Shown here: positions 11,050 to 23,400 of the stretch, piece by piece
Layout: each line of letters opens with the position of its first letter
Numbering within the stretch: position 1 is the stretch's first letter
Source: Ceratotherium simum simum
Taxonomy: Eukaryota > Chordata > Mammalia > Perissodactyla > Rhinocerotidae
Direction of reading: 5' to 3'
NCBI RefSeq assembly: GCF_000283155.1
Contig: NW_004454197.1
Location: forward strand, 13,713,814-13,777,813
Length of the DNA: 64,000 nucleotides
Notes under the pieces: model-generated
What the model saw: only the letters and a program-made list of their open reading frames with translations
The model's database searches: none
What the model was told of the DNA's origin: nothing
Translations under genes and position numbers: made by a program

Positions 11050-12540
11050 ACTGAATACATTGTTTTTGTTTTTAAAGTAACGGGTGTACATAGTAAAAAA
11101 AAAAAATAACATAAAATGTTATAATGGGTAAAGTCTCTCTCTTTTTCTCCCTTGACTTCCTAGGCCCCCTTTCCACTATTAAGTTTATCATATAAACTTC
11201 CAGAAAAATTGTTGACAGTGCTTTACTCACTATTCTACCCTTTTTTTCCTTAAAAAAATTTTTTTCCACATAAGAAATAATTTCCAAATATATTATCAGC
11301 ACATACAGCTCTATCTTGTTTTTTTTAAGTATTGTGTGGCAGTTAATTATATGGATAAAGACCTTCTTTTCTTTAAATAGTCCCCTCTGATGGACATTTA
11401 GATTATTCTAGAGTTTGCTGTTATGTTATAAACAATCACCCCTCTTCACAGGCCTGTGCAAATGTGTGAGTATTCTTTAGAACAAATTCCTGGACAGACA
11501 ACCAGTATTTTGTGATATCAAATTTTTGGATCTTTGCTTATGTCTTAAATGACAAATGATTTCTTGTTAATGATCTAATTCGCTTTTCTTTATTTGAGAA
11601 CCAAGGACTAGCTTTCCGTATGTTTTTAAGCCTTTCATGTTTTTTTCAGTGAACTGCTAGTTCCAGGTCTTTGCCTAATTTTATATTTATTCTTTTTCTT
11701 ATCTTTATATAATGATATATATTTTCTTATTCTTTATATAATGAAGAAATTACCCCTTTTGTATGTGTTATATGTGGTAAATTTTTTTACTTTGTTATTT
11801 GTGCACACACACACATTTACTAAGAAGAAATAGCTATTTTTTGGGGAGGAGGAGGGGGTGAGGAAGATTAGCCCTGAGCTAACATCTGTGCCAGTCTTCC
11901 TCTATTTTATATGTGGGTCGCCGCCACAGCATGGCTGATGAGTGGTGTAGGTCTGCACCCGGGGTCCAAACCCGCAAATCTGAGCCACTGACGTGGAGCG
12001 TGCAGATCTTAACCACTGCGCCATGGGGCCGGCCCAGAAGAAACTACTAATTTTTAGTGATCAAACATGACAATCTTTTCTTTTTGGGCTTCAGAGTTTT
12101 CTCTGTCTTTTAGGAATGCCCCTTTCACTCTAGGGTCATAATAATTATTTCATGTTTTTTAAATAATACTTCTATGATTTTTTAAATGTGTAAATCTTTA
12201 ATACAGCTAGAATTTAATTTGTTATAAGGTATTTGGTAGGGACCAAACATTATATAGCTATACAGTTGTTCCAAGATCCTTTTGAAACTTTGGTGATGTA
12301 AAATGCCACTTTATCATATTCTGAAGCACCACATATATTTAAATTTATTCTTGGACTTTTTCCATTGACTTGTTTATTCATGTACTGGTACCAAACTCTT
12401 TTAATTAATGTAGGTGTATATTATCTTTTACCATCTGTTAAGACTAGTCTCCCCTCATTACTCTTTTTTTACAAAATTGTTCTGGTTCTTCCTAAAGATT
12501 TTTTTTACCAGATTAATTTTAGAATTGGTTTGCAGAAAGA
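11050..12540 (-). mobile_element. Old L1 3' portion, antisense, with an ERE inserted
   Basis: Antisense L1 text: 'tggacatttagattattctagagtttgctgttatg', 'gtcccctcattactctttttt' and 'gtactggtaccaaactc'. It lies in the intron between the first two visible exons. The ERE at 11837-12035 splits it. Confidence 0.65.
11837..12035 (-). mobile_element. ERE SINE, antisense
   Basis: The body 'gaggaagattagccctgagctaacatctg' is followed by a head ending 'gcgccatggggccggccc'. The duplication agaagaaatagcta / agaagaaactacta flanks it at 11823-11836 and 12036-12049 (two mismatches). Confidence 0.92.
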
Positions 12541-12549
12541 TTAAAAAGG

Positions 12550-13190
12550 TAAAAATCTGATCATATTATCCTACTGCTTAAAACCTTCACTGGATTCTCA
12601 TTCCACATGGCAGTATTTGCCAACATTTGTTTAAAGACTGGTGGTGCCAAGTTAGCTACCCAAGAGTTGCTGAAGAGCTTTTAAAAGGTCCAGACTCTCA
12701 GGCTTTATCCACAAATATTCTAATAGAGTAGGACTGGGTACCTCTCACTTTCCTTTGTATAGGGAACAAGGCCTTCCCAGGTAATTTTAGTTTTCTTTTG
12801 GGCTGGATCATTTTCTCTGTGCCCTCGTTACCATACTGTTCACCAGTTCCCTGAGAGGACTTGTATGCTCCGTGTCTTTATTCCTGTCCCCCACCTGGGA
12901 TGCTCCCCAGCCATCTTTGCTCTTCTCTCCTTCCACACACAGAGTTTCATATTTCATAACTTCCAATGACTCGGGAAGGCCCAGTTCAAGTGCTGCTTCC
13001 TTTCTAGGAGCTTTCCTTCTCATCCCTTCAGGTGTAATCTAGTGCTGTCATCTATACTAGTACCTGTGCGTTGATCAGGTCTGCATCTCCAACTGCTCCG
13101 TTAGCTCCTTCAGGATGAGGCGATTCTCAGGTGCATCTTTGTGTTCCAATATCTAGAGCAGTGCCGAGTACATACCAAATGTTTGTTGAA
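12550..13190 (-). mobile_element. L2-like LINE relic, antisense and sense pieces
   Basis: Contains 'gatcatattatcctactgcttaaaaccttcactgg' and ends with 'tctagagcagtgccgagtacataccaaatgtttgttgaattc', typical of the L2 3' end. The order is degraded. Confidence 0.55.
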
Positions 13191-13693
13191 TTCACACTGG
13201 GTAAAGAAATCTTTTTGAAAGGAAGAATTCTTTAATTAGTATCCTAGCTATAATTTCTTCATGGGGCAAGGAGTAAATTGTGAGATTGTTTGTATGTTTT
13301 TGTTTATATATTTATATATTTTTGTTGTAGTTACTTATTATTTTTGTTTATAAAATGATAGATTTATGGGTAGGTCCTAAGAAGTAAATATTTCTGTATT
13401 GGCTTTTTTATGAAAAAGGAAAAATATTGAAGTTCAAGGGAGAAAGTATCTCCAGAGAATTTAACATTTCCTCTTCAAGCAACTTGTCGACTGACATCTC
13501 AAATTTGAGATCTTTTATATAGTACTTTTTAAATGGGGTTCTGACTTGTCTGCGTATCACACAACATACGTAACGTCAAGTCATGTCATATAGGGGTTTA
13601 ACAATCATGAACAGTAAACAGAGGCAGTTTTTGTTCTTTTTGTTTTTTTTTCGTTATAGTAAGTACATGACTTATATTTCTTACCTTTTAAAG
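13190..13693. other. Intron, unassigned
   Basis: AT-rich sequence with no recognised repeat or exon other than the acceptor at 13693. Confidence 0.5.
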
Positions 13694-13784
13694 GCTTTAG
13701 AATATAAGAACCTACCTGGTGAGTTCACCTCTGGGAATGAACCACGCAACAGAGACAAAAACAGATACCGAGATGTTCTTCCAT
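13694..13784 (+). CDS. PTPN20: PTPN20 exon: KNRY phosphotyrosine-recognition loop
   Basis: The acceptor is ttaccttttaaag and the donor gtaagc at 13785. The exon starts in phase 0 and ends with the first base of a Tyr codon. Its 30 whole codons read ALEYKNLPGEF through NRDKNRYRDVLP. The KNRY motif is at 13757-13768; it is the conserved class I PTP motif that sets the depth of the substrate pocket and binds the phosphotyrosine ring. An in-frame Met upstream (13583) belongs to readthrough of the intron and is not a start. Confidence 0.93.
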
Positions 13785-14179
13785 GTAAGCTAAAAATGGT
13801 TTTGATTATTTTCCTGTTTACATTTGGGAAAAGATTAAAAAGTGGGTTGTATGGCTTTTAGAATTAAGCATTTGACCTGTGGCCACGATGAAGAGCTCTG
13901 GTAGCCAGCAGTGAGTGGCCTGGGTGTATTCTTGGATCTGCTAGGACATGGTGAAGGTCAAGTCTTCTCTTCTAGGTACTTCTTCCAGCCACTGTCCCAG
14001 GGTTATTTACAGCAGTCCTTCAACCTTGTTCTTATGCATTGCTGCTTCTCATGAACCACTGAAAACATAAAGTCTAGTAGTCTGAGATATCTGTCACTTT
14101 TGGTACCCCAAGCCCTGACCACCTTCTCTGGCCATTTTGTTTAGACACAAGTACAATTGGGGTTATTTATATCCTGTGT

Positions 14180-15000
14180 CCTGGACAGTCAAGCTGTCAA
14201 TCTTCCCTCTGACAGAAGGCTGCCCTTTGATTGTCTCCAAAGGGCCCTACACATTGTTGTGCTGGGTGAAGCCAGTGCCACTCCGCTCCCCACCTGGTTA
14301 CTCACAGGATTTATCTGTCTCAGGCCATCTGAAGAGTGGAAACAAAACACAGCACCATTTTAATTTTAGGCAGGGTATCTCATTCTATGCCTCACACTCC
14401 TTTCACAGTCGACTTTTTTCCGAATTAAATTACCATTTCTTTTCCTCCAAATTGACCTTCCACTCAGTTGTCCAAGCCAGAAAACTTGGTGTCACCTGCA
14501 ATATCCCAAAATGGTCACAAAATCCTTTCGATTCTACCTCCTTAATATGTCTAAAATCATTCCCCGTCTCTCAGTTTCCACCGCTGCTAACGTAGATTGA
14601 GCCTATTTGATCTCTCAGCTGGTCTCTGTCTTCTTCACTGTCTCCATTCCCATCTACTCACAGCAGCTTCTGAAATGATACTCCTAAAATGCAAATCAGA
14701 ACATGTTACTCTCCTTTTAAAGCTCTTCTTGGCTCTCTGTTACTGTCATGGTTAAGTTCTTTCACATGGCATAAATTTCACCTCTCTAGCCTCAGCACTC
14801 CCACAGAACTTCTTTTGGTTTCTAGAATTCATCATTTTCTTTTTCTTGTCTCCAGGCCTTGGAACCTGCAATTCTTGCAAGAACCATCTGTCCTCCCTTT
14901 GCTGAGGTAATTCCTACTGTCTTTCAGAGCTAGCTGGGTCAGACTTTCTTCGTTTTCTCAAAGCTAGGTTTGGTGTTTCTCTAACAATTTTGTACCATCT
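14180..15000 (-). mobile_element. L2 relic, antisense
   Basis: Text such as 'caagccagaaaacttggtgtcacctgca', 'cgattctacctccttaatatgtct' and 'aaatgcaaatcagaacatgttactctcc' follows the antisense order of the L2 3' region. The 152-codon frame at 14137-14595 is incidental. Confidence 0.7.
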
Positions 15001-16230
15001 TGTGACTACCCTCCCTCACTTACCAAACTGTATTTTAATTCTCTGTTTCCGTTTCTGTTTCTCTTACTAGACTTGAGGTGGTTGTCATAAAGATCAGAGT
15101 AGAACACAGTGACTTCCATCACTGGGTAAATACTTTTGTGTTTGGTTGGTTCATTCAGATCTAAAATAACTTTGTGATCATAAAAGTAGTGAGTACCTTC
15201 CCAGGCTAGTTAAAATAATTTATTCTGCTGTCTTCTGTGGGGAGAGTGTGCAGAAGTGCATTGATGGCTGTTGTGAAATCAGGGTGATGAACCACTATTA
15301 AACATTTTAAGAGAGAACGCCAACAATTTGGTACCACTTCAAGAGGTCAGAGTTCCCAATTATGTAATTCCTATCCCTACATGTGCAGTTAGCCCTTAGA
15401 GAGACTGAATGCGAACAGGCCTTTAAAATGCACCTGTCAGGGTTATAAGAAACTTCTTTTAGGGGATGGGGTACATTTAACGTTTGATCTGGCTTGAACT
15501 CTTTATTCTGGGATAAGAAAAGTGACAACTAAAGACATGCAAAGATATGAAAAAGTAAGTTAAATGATTAAGGAAAATCATGCAAAACTTTTTGATTTTC
15601 TCTTAAAAGAAAATCAACTATTGTTCAACCAAATTCTATTTAAAAGTTCACTAATGTATCTACTTCATAGATAAATGAGGAAGGTCATACCACAGTGTAA
15701 TTTAATCTAAAATAAGGCTACTTAAATGACCATCATAGAAAGTTTCTTTGATTTCTTCACCACACATTTCTTGAATTAATAGAGGAGGTTCCTGAAGACT
15801 CACGTCAAGAAAGCCAGAGAAATAATTATTTTCCCTCCTCTTGAAATGTTGAGAACACTCAATGGGGGAACTCACACATCTCAGGACAGGGGAGTCCAGG
15901 CAGTCCTCACTGCGTGGCTCCTCTATGCACAGATTTCATTACTGTGTTTAGTTAAATAACACTAGTCCCTCAACAACACAATTCAAATCTCAGTAGTCAC
16001 TATATATTATCTGTGAGTAATCGCATAAGGTACAAACAACTTCTAGCTCTTCAGTTCGTAAATCCCTATGTAAATAACAGATGCACATCAGATCAGTGAC
16101 TAATCGTCACTTCTTTTAAAGTATGTTGGCAGGTGGTCACTGTGTGCCTGTTACATGCACAGACAGCAAACCACGTAGTTGTGTTGCCTCCTTATCTTTC
16201 AGTGATAAACCCACATAACAAAAATAATCA
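15000..16230. other. Intron, unassigned
   Basis: No clear element or exon. A short L2 3'-end-like trace lies at 15060-15140. Confidence 0.4.
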
Positions 16231-16610
16231 GAAGAGGGAATTGGCCAACAAAGATGAAATTGTAGAAAAGAAAGGAAAAGTGATCGTGCTGGGAGTGAAA
16301 TTCTAATAGAATGTAAAGAGAGTTATAAAAGAAATAGCTGACCGGGAAAATGTTGACACTGCGACATAAATGAGGGAAGTGCTTGTGACAGAAAGGATGA
16401 AGGTATCCTAGAGGAAGTGTTGCTGGCAAAAAACTTCACATTAAAGGAACTCTTAGAGCTGTGCCACAACATCGTAAAAGCAAAGGATAAAAGGGTAGAA
16501 GCTGATCCAAACTTGCAGGGGAGTCTGATAATTCACCAAGGTGTGGAAAAGATGCTGTCTTGTGAGTTATGTGACAAAAAGACACAAACATTGTTCAAAT
16601 AACTCTTGAT
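16230..16610 (+). pseudogene. Tigger-like transposase C-terminus relic
   Basis: A plus-strand frame at 16417-16602 reads FTLKELLELCHNIVKAKD..VEADPNLQGSLIIHQGVEKML. This resembles the C-terminal tail of Tigger/pogo (CENP-B-related) transposases, which end in a similar 'E.DPN.....I..GIEKML' helix block. Upstream sequence reads on in broken frames with stops. No terminal inverted repeats were identified. Confidence 0.5.
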
Positions 16611-16914
16611 AAGTTTTCTTTACAAATTAAATGCTCTAATTTTCAATGTTTCTAATGTTTTAAATTACAGTGCTCTAAATAAATATTAGTCTTGCTATTT
16701 TTCCACTTCCTTTATACATTTATAATGAACAGTAAAAGGGTTTCTAATGTTTTGACAAAAATTTTTAAGGATTATGGAATAATCATTATTTGTCCTGTTG
16801 ATTATGAAGATCTTTTTGCAGTTTCAGCTTGTACAGTCATATTTATGGCCCTGTATTACTGTGCAAAGCAGAAATGGGCCTCATTATGTAATCCAGAGAT
16901 TTTTCAGGTATAGA

Positions 16915-17190
16915 CAATATCTTGCATTTCTATAGCACTTGACAATTTACAAAGCATTTTAAAATGCATAATCTTAATAAAATCCCTCTCAAGTAGACCA
17001 GTCAGATATTATTATTCCTATTTCACAGATGAGAGAATAAGCTCTCTGGGTCAAGATACACTCAGAACCAACAAGTAATGATAGTGACTGAGATTTCTAT
17101 TAGTTTTAAATTTTTCAGAGCATGTTTTCACATATCTCATTGAGTGTTCTCTACAGTCATGTGAGGAGGGCAGAGCAGATGATAAGATCT
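16915..17190 (-). mobile_element. MIR-like SINE relic
   Basis: Text 'tctatagcacttgacaatttacaaagcattttaaaatg' and 'attattattcctatttcacagatgagagaa' matches MIR read in reverse. Confidence 0.55.
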
Positions 17191-17199
17191 GAATTCAAG

Positions 17200-18260
17200 G
17201 ATGCAAGTCAATAGGAAAGGATAATCTTTCAAAAGTGGTTCTGGACAATTGCATATTGCTATACCAAAAAAAATTATATAGCAAAAAATGAACTATGACC
17301 CTTACCTCACATCATATACAAAAATTAACTCAAAATACATCATAGGCCTAAATATCAGAATTAAGAGAAAATTTTAGCATCCTTGGGTTTGGCAAAGTTT
17401 TTTTTTAATAGGACACAAAAATCCCAAACTGCAAAGGAAAAAAACAAATTGGACTTCATCAAATTAAAAAATATATTGCTCTTCAAAGCACACGTATGAA
17501 AATGAAAAGGCAAGCAACAAACTGGGAGAAAAATACATTCAAAACATTTACCTGACAAAGGACTTGTATTTAGAATATATAAAAAATTCCTGTAATTTGA
17601 TAAGAGGACAAATAACCCAACAATAAGTGAGCAAAAGATTAGAGGAGCCACTTCACCAAAGAAGATAAATGGGTGACAAATATGTGAAAAGATGCTCAGC
17701 ATCATTAATCATTAGGAAAATTGAAATTAACACTATAGTAAGATATTGTTTTACACCCACTACTGGAACAGAGTTTAACACTATCTTATGAAGTTAAACA
17801 TATACCTACGATATGACTCAGCAGTTCTACTCCTGTATAAAGACTTGCATATAAATGTTCATATCAGTTTTATTTGCAATAGCCAAAACCTGAAAACAGC
17901 CCAATGTCTATCAACAGGAGAGTGGATAAACAAATTGTGGTTTGCCCACACGATGGAATACTTGTCTTGTTAGTGTCGTTGAGTCGATTCTGACTCCTAG
18001 CAACCCTGTGAACTGTAGAGCAGAACCCTGCCTGGTGTTTTTTGCACCATCCTCCTATCTTCTGGCGCTATATCAGACAATGCTCCACCTCTATTCATAG
18101 GGTTTTCATGGCCAAGTTTTTTGGAAGTGGGTGGCCAGGTCTTTCCTCCTAGAATGGAATACTACTCAGCAGTGAAAAATAGCAAACTAGTGAGACATTC
18201 AAAAACATGGATGAATCTCAAAATAATCATATGGTGTAAAAAAAGCCAATGAAAAGAGTG
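17200..18260 (+). mobile_element. L1 3' end, sense, carrying a 191-bp insertion
   Basis: Sense L1 ORF2 end: 'cttacctcacatcatatacaaaaattaactcaaaat', 'caatagccaaaacctgaaaac', 'gaatggaatactactcagcagtgaaaaat'. The reading is interrupted exactly at 'gatggaatact' by the insertion at 17963-18153. Confidence 0.85.
17963..18153. mobile_element. 191-bp insertion with 10-bp target-site duplication
   Basis: Flanked by atggaatact at 17953-17962 and 18154-18163, and it interrupts L1 sequence cleanly. It begins near 'gtgtcgttgagtcgattctgactcctag' and resembles the RTE/SINE-associated 'gtgccatcgagtcgattccgactcatagcgaccct' module known from several mammals. I cannot fix its family name or strand from sequence alone. 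Confidence 0.75.
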
Positions 18261-18269
18261 TATACTGTA

Positions 18270-18879
18270 CATTATAGACTGAATTGTGTTCCCCCAAAAT
18301 TCATATGTAAAAGTCCTAACCCCCAGTACCTCAGAATGTGACTGTCTTTGGAGACAGGGCCTCTAAAGAGGTAATTAAGATAAAATGAAGCCCTTAGGTT
18401 AGGCCCTAATCCAATCTGACTGGTATTCTTATAAGGAGAGGAAATTAGGACACTCAAAAGACATCAGGGGGGCCAGCCTGGTGGTGTAGTGGTTAAGTTC
18501 ACACACTCCACTTTGGCGGCCTGGGTTCACAGGTTCAGATCCCAGGCGCAGACCTACACACTGCTCATCAAGCCATGCTGTGACAGCGACCCACATACAA
18601 AATAGAGGAAGATGGGCACAGATGTTAGCTCAGGGCCAGTCTTCCTCACCAGAAAACAAGACATCAGGGATGCATGGGCACAGAGGAAATGTGAAGCCAC
18701 GTGAGGACACAGCAAGAAGGCGGCCCTCTGCAGGCCAAGGAGAGAGCCCTTAGAAGAAACCAAGCCTGCTGACACCTTGGTTTTGGACTTCTAGCCTCCA
18801 GACTGTGAGAATGAATTTCTGTTGTTTAAATCACACAGTCTGTAGTATTTTGTTATGGCAGACCTAGCAGACTAATACA
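18270..18879 (+). mobile_element. MLT1-like MaLR LTR, split by an ERE
   Basis: Begins 'tatagactgaattgtgttcccccaaaattcatatg' and ends 'tatggcagacctagcagactaatac', with an LTR-internal 'atgaatttctgttgtttaaatc' near the usual polyadenylation region. It is a solitary LTR of the ERVL-MaLR class; no internal region is present. The ERE (18470-18657) sits in the middle. Confidence 0.8.
18470..18657 (+). mobile_element. ERE SINE, sense
   Basis: The head 'gggccagcctggtggtgtagtggttaag' is followed by the body 'gaggaagatgggcacagatgttagctcaggg'. The duplication aagacatcaggg flanks it at 18458-18469 and 18658-18669, a perfect 12 bp within the LTR. Confidence 0.94.
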
Positions 18880-18929
18880 CTGTATCGTTCCATTCTAGAA
18901 TAGCAATAGTAAGAGTAATAACAATAATT

Positions 18930-19150
18930 GGGGTGGTAGTAATATGTTTGTGTGTGCCCAGCGCTGATCCAAGTCCTTCGTAGGTAGTAACTCATCTAAC
19001 CCTCACCACACCCTGTGATGTTGGAACTCTTCGTATCTTTGTTTTACAAAAAGGCTTAGAGAGATTAATTACTTTCCCTGCAGTCACACTGCAAATAGGA
19101 GACAGATCTGGGGTTCAACCTAGGCTTAACCACCATGCAGTAGTGCTTCT
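18930..19150 (-). mobile_element. MIR relic
   Basis: 'taactcatctaaccctcaccacaccctgtgatg' through 'ggttcaacctaggcttaaccaccatgcag' is the usual reverse MIR order. Confidence 0.6.
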
Positions 19151-19439
19151 TGACATGAATTCTTTTTCCAGACTGTTAATATGTGTTGCTGTGCTGAATG
19201 TTATTTTCTATTTCAAGAAACCATTTTCAGCACTTAATGATAGGTTCTCAGTCATTCTTTATATAGATATAAGACTATATTTTGCAAGGCTTGTGGCTCG
19301 ACTGTTTCCTTTTCTTCCCATCTTCCCTTAGTTTGAGGTCTCTGTTCCAATTCATTGGTTGGTTGGTTAGAGGTGGGCTAAGTAGTAAATAGTCTCAAAC
19401 GCGGCCCATCTGCAGCTCTTGCTCCTTTTTCTTCATCCC

Positions 19440-19990
19440 GGTAGATGAATATCTTTGTTGATTTTAGTATTGTGGGATTTCAGTACGTTTCTCCCAGTTT
19501 TCTTTGGGTGCTACTTCACTGTCCTCCAGCTTCCAGTGTTTTAGATGAGAAATATAACAGTAATCTGACTCCTGTTCTTTTACAGGAAACGTATTCTTTT
19601 ATTCTGAAACCTTATAACATTTTAATTTTTCCTGGCGTTCAAGAGTGTTACCAGGTGTTTTTCATTTCATCAGTCTTCTCTAGAGCTCACAGGACCTGTT
19701 AGTCTGCAGATTCGATCCTCCTTTAGCTGTAGGAGACTTGCTTCAGTTATTTAATCATTGCTCTTCCTCAATCTACACTTGTTTCTTTTTCTAGAGCTCC
19801 TATGATGTATAGGGTTAGTCTCTTGAATCTATCTTCTAAGACTTTCTTCTTTTCTCTGATTATTTCTTTACTTCTGCCTCTTTGTAGTTTTGCATGTACT
19901 TGCTATCTCTCCCTAGTTTTGTTTTTATTTTCTTTCTTTCAGTTGGTCTTTTAGGGAACTAATTTAAGTTTCAAGAAAGATCTTCCTCCT
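19440..19990 (-). mobile_element. Probable HAL1/L1 ORF1-type relic, antisense
   Basis: The block 'tttctagagctcctatgatgtatagggttagtctcttgaatct' followed by TTC-rich text resembles antisense HAL1/L1 ORF1. Support is limited. Confidence 0.35.
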
Positions 19991-20019
19991 TCAAATCATT
20001 TACTACAATTTTTAGCTAG

Positions 20020-20452
20020 TGTGATGATTAATTTTATGTGTCAACTTGGCTAGGCCACACTACCCAGATATTTGGTCAAATACTAGTCTAGATGTTGCTG
20101 TAAAGGTATTTTCAGGTGTGATTAACAGTTAAATCAGTAGACTTTGAGTAAAACAGATGACCCTCCGTAATGTGGATGAGCTTCATCCAATCAGTGGAGG
20201 CCTTAAGAGAAAAAGGTGGAGGTCCCCTGAGGAAGAAGCCATTCTGCCTCCAGACTGCCTTTGGGTTCAAGACCATAACATCAGCTCTTCTCTGGATCTC
20301 CAGCCTGGCAGCCTGTCCTGCAAATTTCAGACTGGCTAGCCCCCAAGTCATGTGAGTCAATTCCCTAAAATAAATCTCTCTTACTTAAAATAAATGTCTC
20401 TCACTCTCTCACAGCCTGTTGATTGTTTCTCTGAACAACATTGACTAATACA
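20020..20452 (+). mobile_element. ERVL-type LTR (MLT2-like), 5' LTR
   Basis: TG...CA borders: begins tgtgatgattaattttatgt and ends ttgactaataca. It contains 'gatgagcttcatccaatcagtggaggcc' and an AATAAA-type signal near 20371 (cctaaaataaatctc). A primer-binding-site-like 'ttttggtaccaagaa' follows at once, as in ERVL. Confidence 0.8.
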
Positions 20453-23400
20453 AATTTTGGTACCAAGAATTGTTCTAAAGGAATAGAACCTTAAGGATGT
20501 TTTATGAATTAGTTCCCTAATCTGATAAAATGTGAAGGCATTAATGACTCTATTTCCAGTAGTAGAGAGAGCAGTGGTAATCCATGGTGTGATATGGCAA
20601 CAGAGATACACAAAATCTCACTGTTGGATATTCCACTCAAATAATTGTAGGAAGCAAAGTTCTGGATCACTGTATTTGATACCTTAAAATATTTTTATCG
20701 AACTAATAAGTATAATGAGATTGGCTGGTTGCTCCTAATTGCACTGGACAAGTGGACAAAGAAAAGGATGATCTCAGGGATTAGAATTTCCATCTCAAGC
20801 ACCACATTAATGACCTAAAGTTTTTATATCTGCCCTGAAAGAAGCCTTTATTTCCTGTAGCCATGGAGCTGAGACTGCTGAAAATCAAACCCAGCATTTC
20901 ATGCTGCAGATGGCTGAATTACAATGCAAATTGAATTCCCAACCATGCAGGGTGTTGGCTGTTAAAGTGAGGGCATTGATTGAGAAGGAGTGGGATCCTG
21001 AAAATTGGAATAGAAACATATGGGAAGATCCTGATGAAGATGGGCACAGCAGACCCCTAAACTCTGAAGAGTCTTCTTTGCCAATACTACTGACACTCGC
21101 ACTAATCTGACACTAATTGCGGGAGACCCAAAGCGTCGCTGTGGTCTATCAGTTAGAATGGTGCTTATGGAGGTCAGATAATCAATGGAGTTTTAGCTCA
21201 GGTTGCAGTGGGTCTTGAACCACTGTGGTTATTTCCCCACTTCTGGAATGCATGACTGGACTAGACATACTCAACAGCTGGCAGAATCCTCACGTTGCTT
21301 CTCTGACTTGTGGAGTGGGGACTATTATGGTGGAAAAGGCCAAATGTAAGCTATTAGATCTGCTTCTACCTAGGAAAATAGTAAACTAAAAGCAGTCCTG
21401 CATTCATGGGGGAGAATGTGAAGAGATTAGTGTCACCATCAAGGACTTAAAAATTGCAGGGGTGGTGATTCCCACCACTTCCCCATTCAACTCACCTATT
21501 TGACCTGTGCAGAAAACAGGTGGATCTTGGAGAATGACAGCGGATTACTGTAACCTGAAGCAGGTGGTAACTCCAGTTGCAACTGCTGTACCAGATATGA
21601 TTTCATTGCTTTAGAAAATTAACACATCCCCTGTTACCTGGTGTGTATCTATTGATCTGGCAAATGCTTTTCCTCCATACCCATTAGTAAAGACCACCAG
21701 AAGCAGTTTGCTTTCAGCTGGCAAGGCTAGCAATACACTTTCACTGTCCTACCTCAGGGATATATCAACTCTCCTGCCCTATGTCATAGTTCACAGGGAT
21801 CTTGATCACCTTTCACTTACTTAAGACATCACACCATTATATTGTGATGTGTGGTCCATTATATTGATGACATTATGCTGATTGAACCTAGTGAGCAAGA
21901 AGTAACAACTATTCTAAACTTACTGGTAAGACATTTGTGTATCAGAGGGTAGGAAATGAATCAACAAAAATTCAGTGGCCTTCTATCTCAGTGAAATTTC
22001 TAGAGGTCCAGTGGTGTGGGGCGTGTCAAAATAATCCTTGTAAGGTGAAAAATAGGATGTTGCATCTGGCGCCTCCTACAGCCAAAAGAGGCACAGTGCC
22101 TAGTGGGCATCTTTGGACTTTAGAGGCAATATATTGCTCATTTGGGTGTGCTACTCTGGCCCATTTCCCAAGAGACTCAAAACTAACAGTTTTGAGTCCA
22201 GAACAAGAGAAAGCTCTGTACCAGGTCCAGGGTGCTGCGCAAGCTGCTCTGCTACTCAGGCCACATAATCCAGTAGATGCAGTATCTGTGGGAGATAGGG
22301 ATACTGTTTGGAGCCTTGTCAGGCCCCTATAGGTGAATCACAGCCCTGCCAATCTCTTCGTATAACTACTCTCCTTTTGAGAAATAGCTTTTGGCCTGCT
22401 ACTGGGCCTTAGTAGAGACTGAACACTTAACCATGGGCCTTCAAGCCAGAAAGTTGGGCCTGAACAGCAGCACTTCATCATCAAATGGAAGTGATATATT
22501 CAAGTTCGGGCTTGAGCAGGGCCTGAAGGCACAAGTAAGTTACATGAAGTGGCCAAAATGCCCATGGTCCACTCTCCTGCTGCATTTCCTTCTCTTTCCT
22601 ACCTGCACCTGTGGCCTCATGAGGCGTTCCCTATTATCACTCAACTGAAGAATAGAAAACTGGGGCTGGTTTACAGATGGTTCTGCACAGTCTGCACACC
22701 CCACCTGGAAGTGGACAGCTGCAGCACTACAGCCCCTCTCTGGGACGTCCCTGAAGGACAGTGGTGAAGGGAAATCTTCCCAGTTGGTAGAACTTTGAGC
22801 AGTGCACTTAGTTGGTTGTTTTGCTTGAAAGGAGAAATGGCCAGAGGTACAAATCTCTACCAATTCTTGGGCTGTGGCCAATGGCTTAGCTGGATGGCCA
22901 GGGTCTTGGAAGGAATATGACTGGAAAATTGATCACAAGGAGGTCTTGGGAAGAGATATGTGGGTGGACCTCTCTGGGCAAAAAACATGGAGATACTTGT
23001 GTCCCATGTGAATGCTTACCAAAGGGTGACTTAAGCAGAGGATTTTAATAATCAAGTGGATAGATGGCCCAATCTGTGGATACCAGTCAGCTACCCTTAC
23101 AATTGGCCAATGGGTTCATGAACAAAATGAACGTGCTGGCAGCAATAGAGGTTATGCATGAGCTTAGCAACATGAACTTCTGCTTACCAAGGCCAACCTT
23201 GCTATGGCCACTGCTAAGTGCCCAGTCTGCCAGCAGGAGAGACCAATGTTGAGGCCCCAATATGGCATCATTTCTCAGGGTGATCAGCAAGCTAACTGAT
23301 GGCAGGTTGATTACAATGGACTGCTTCTATCATAGAAGGAACAGTGCTTTTTTGGTGCTAGAACAGACACTTTGTATGAATTTGCCTTCCCTGCATGTAA

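Noticed and set aside
13583..13861. A 92-codon frame starting with Met over the KNRY exon
   Set aside because: Its first half is intron; the acceptor at 13693 and the phase with the flanking exons define the real exon.
21937..22332. A 131-codon frame that could be taken for a host gene
   Set aside because: It is in order within the degraded ERVL pol region and contains no intact domain.
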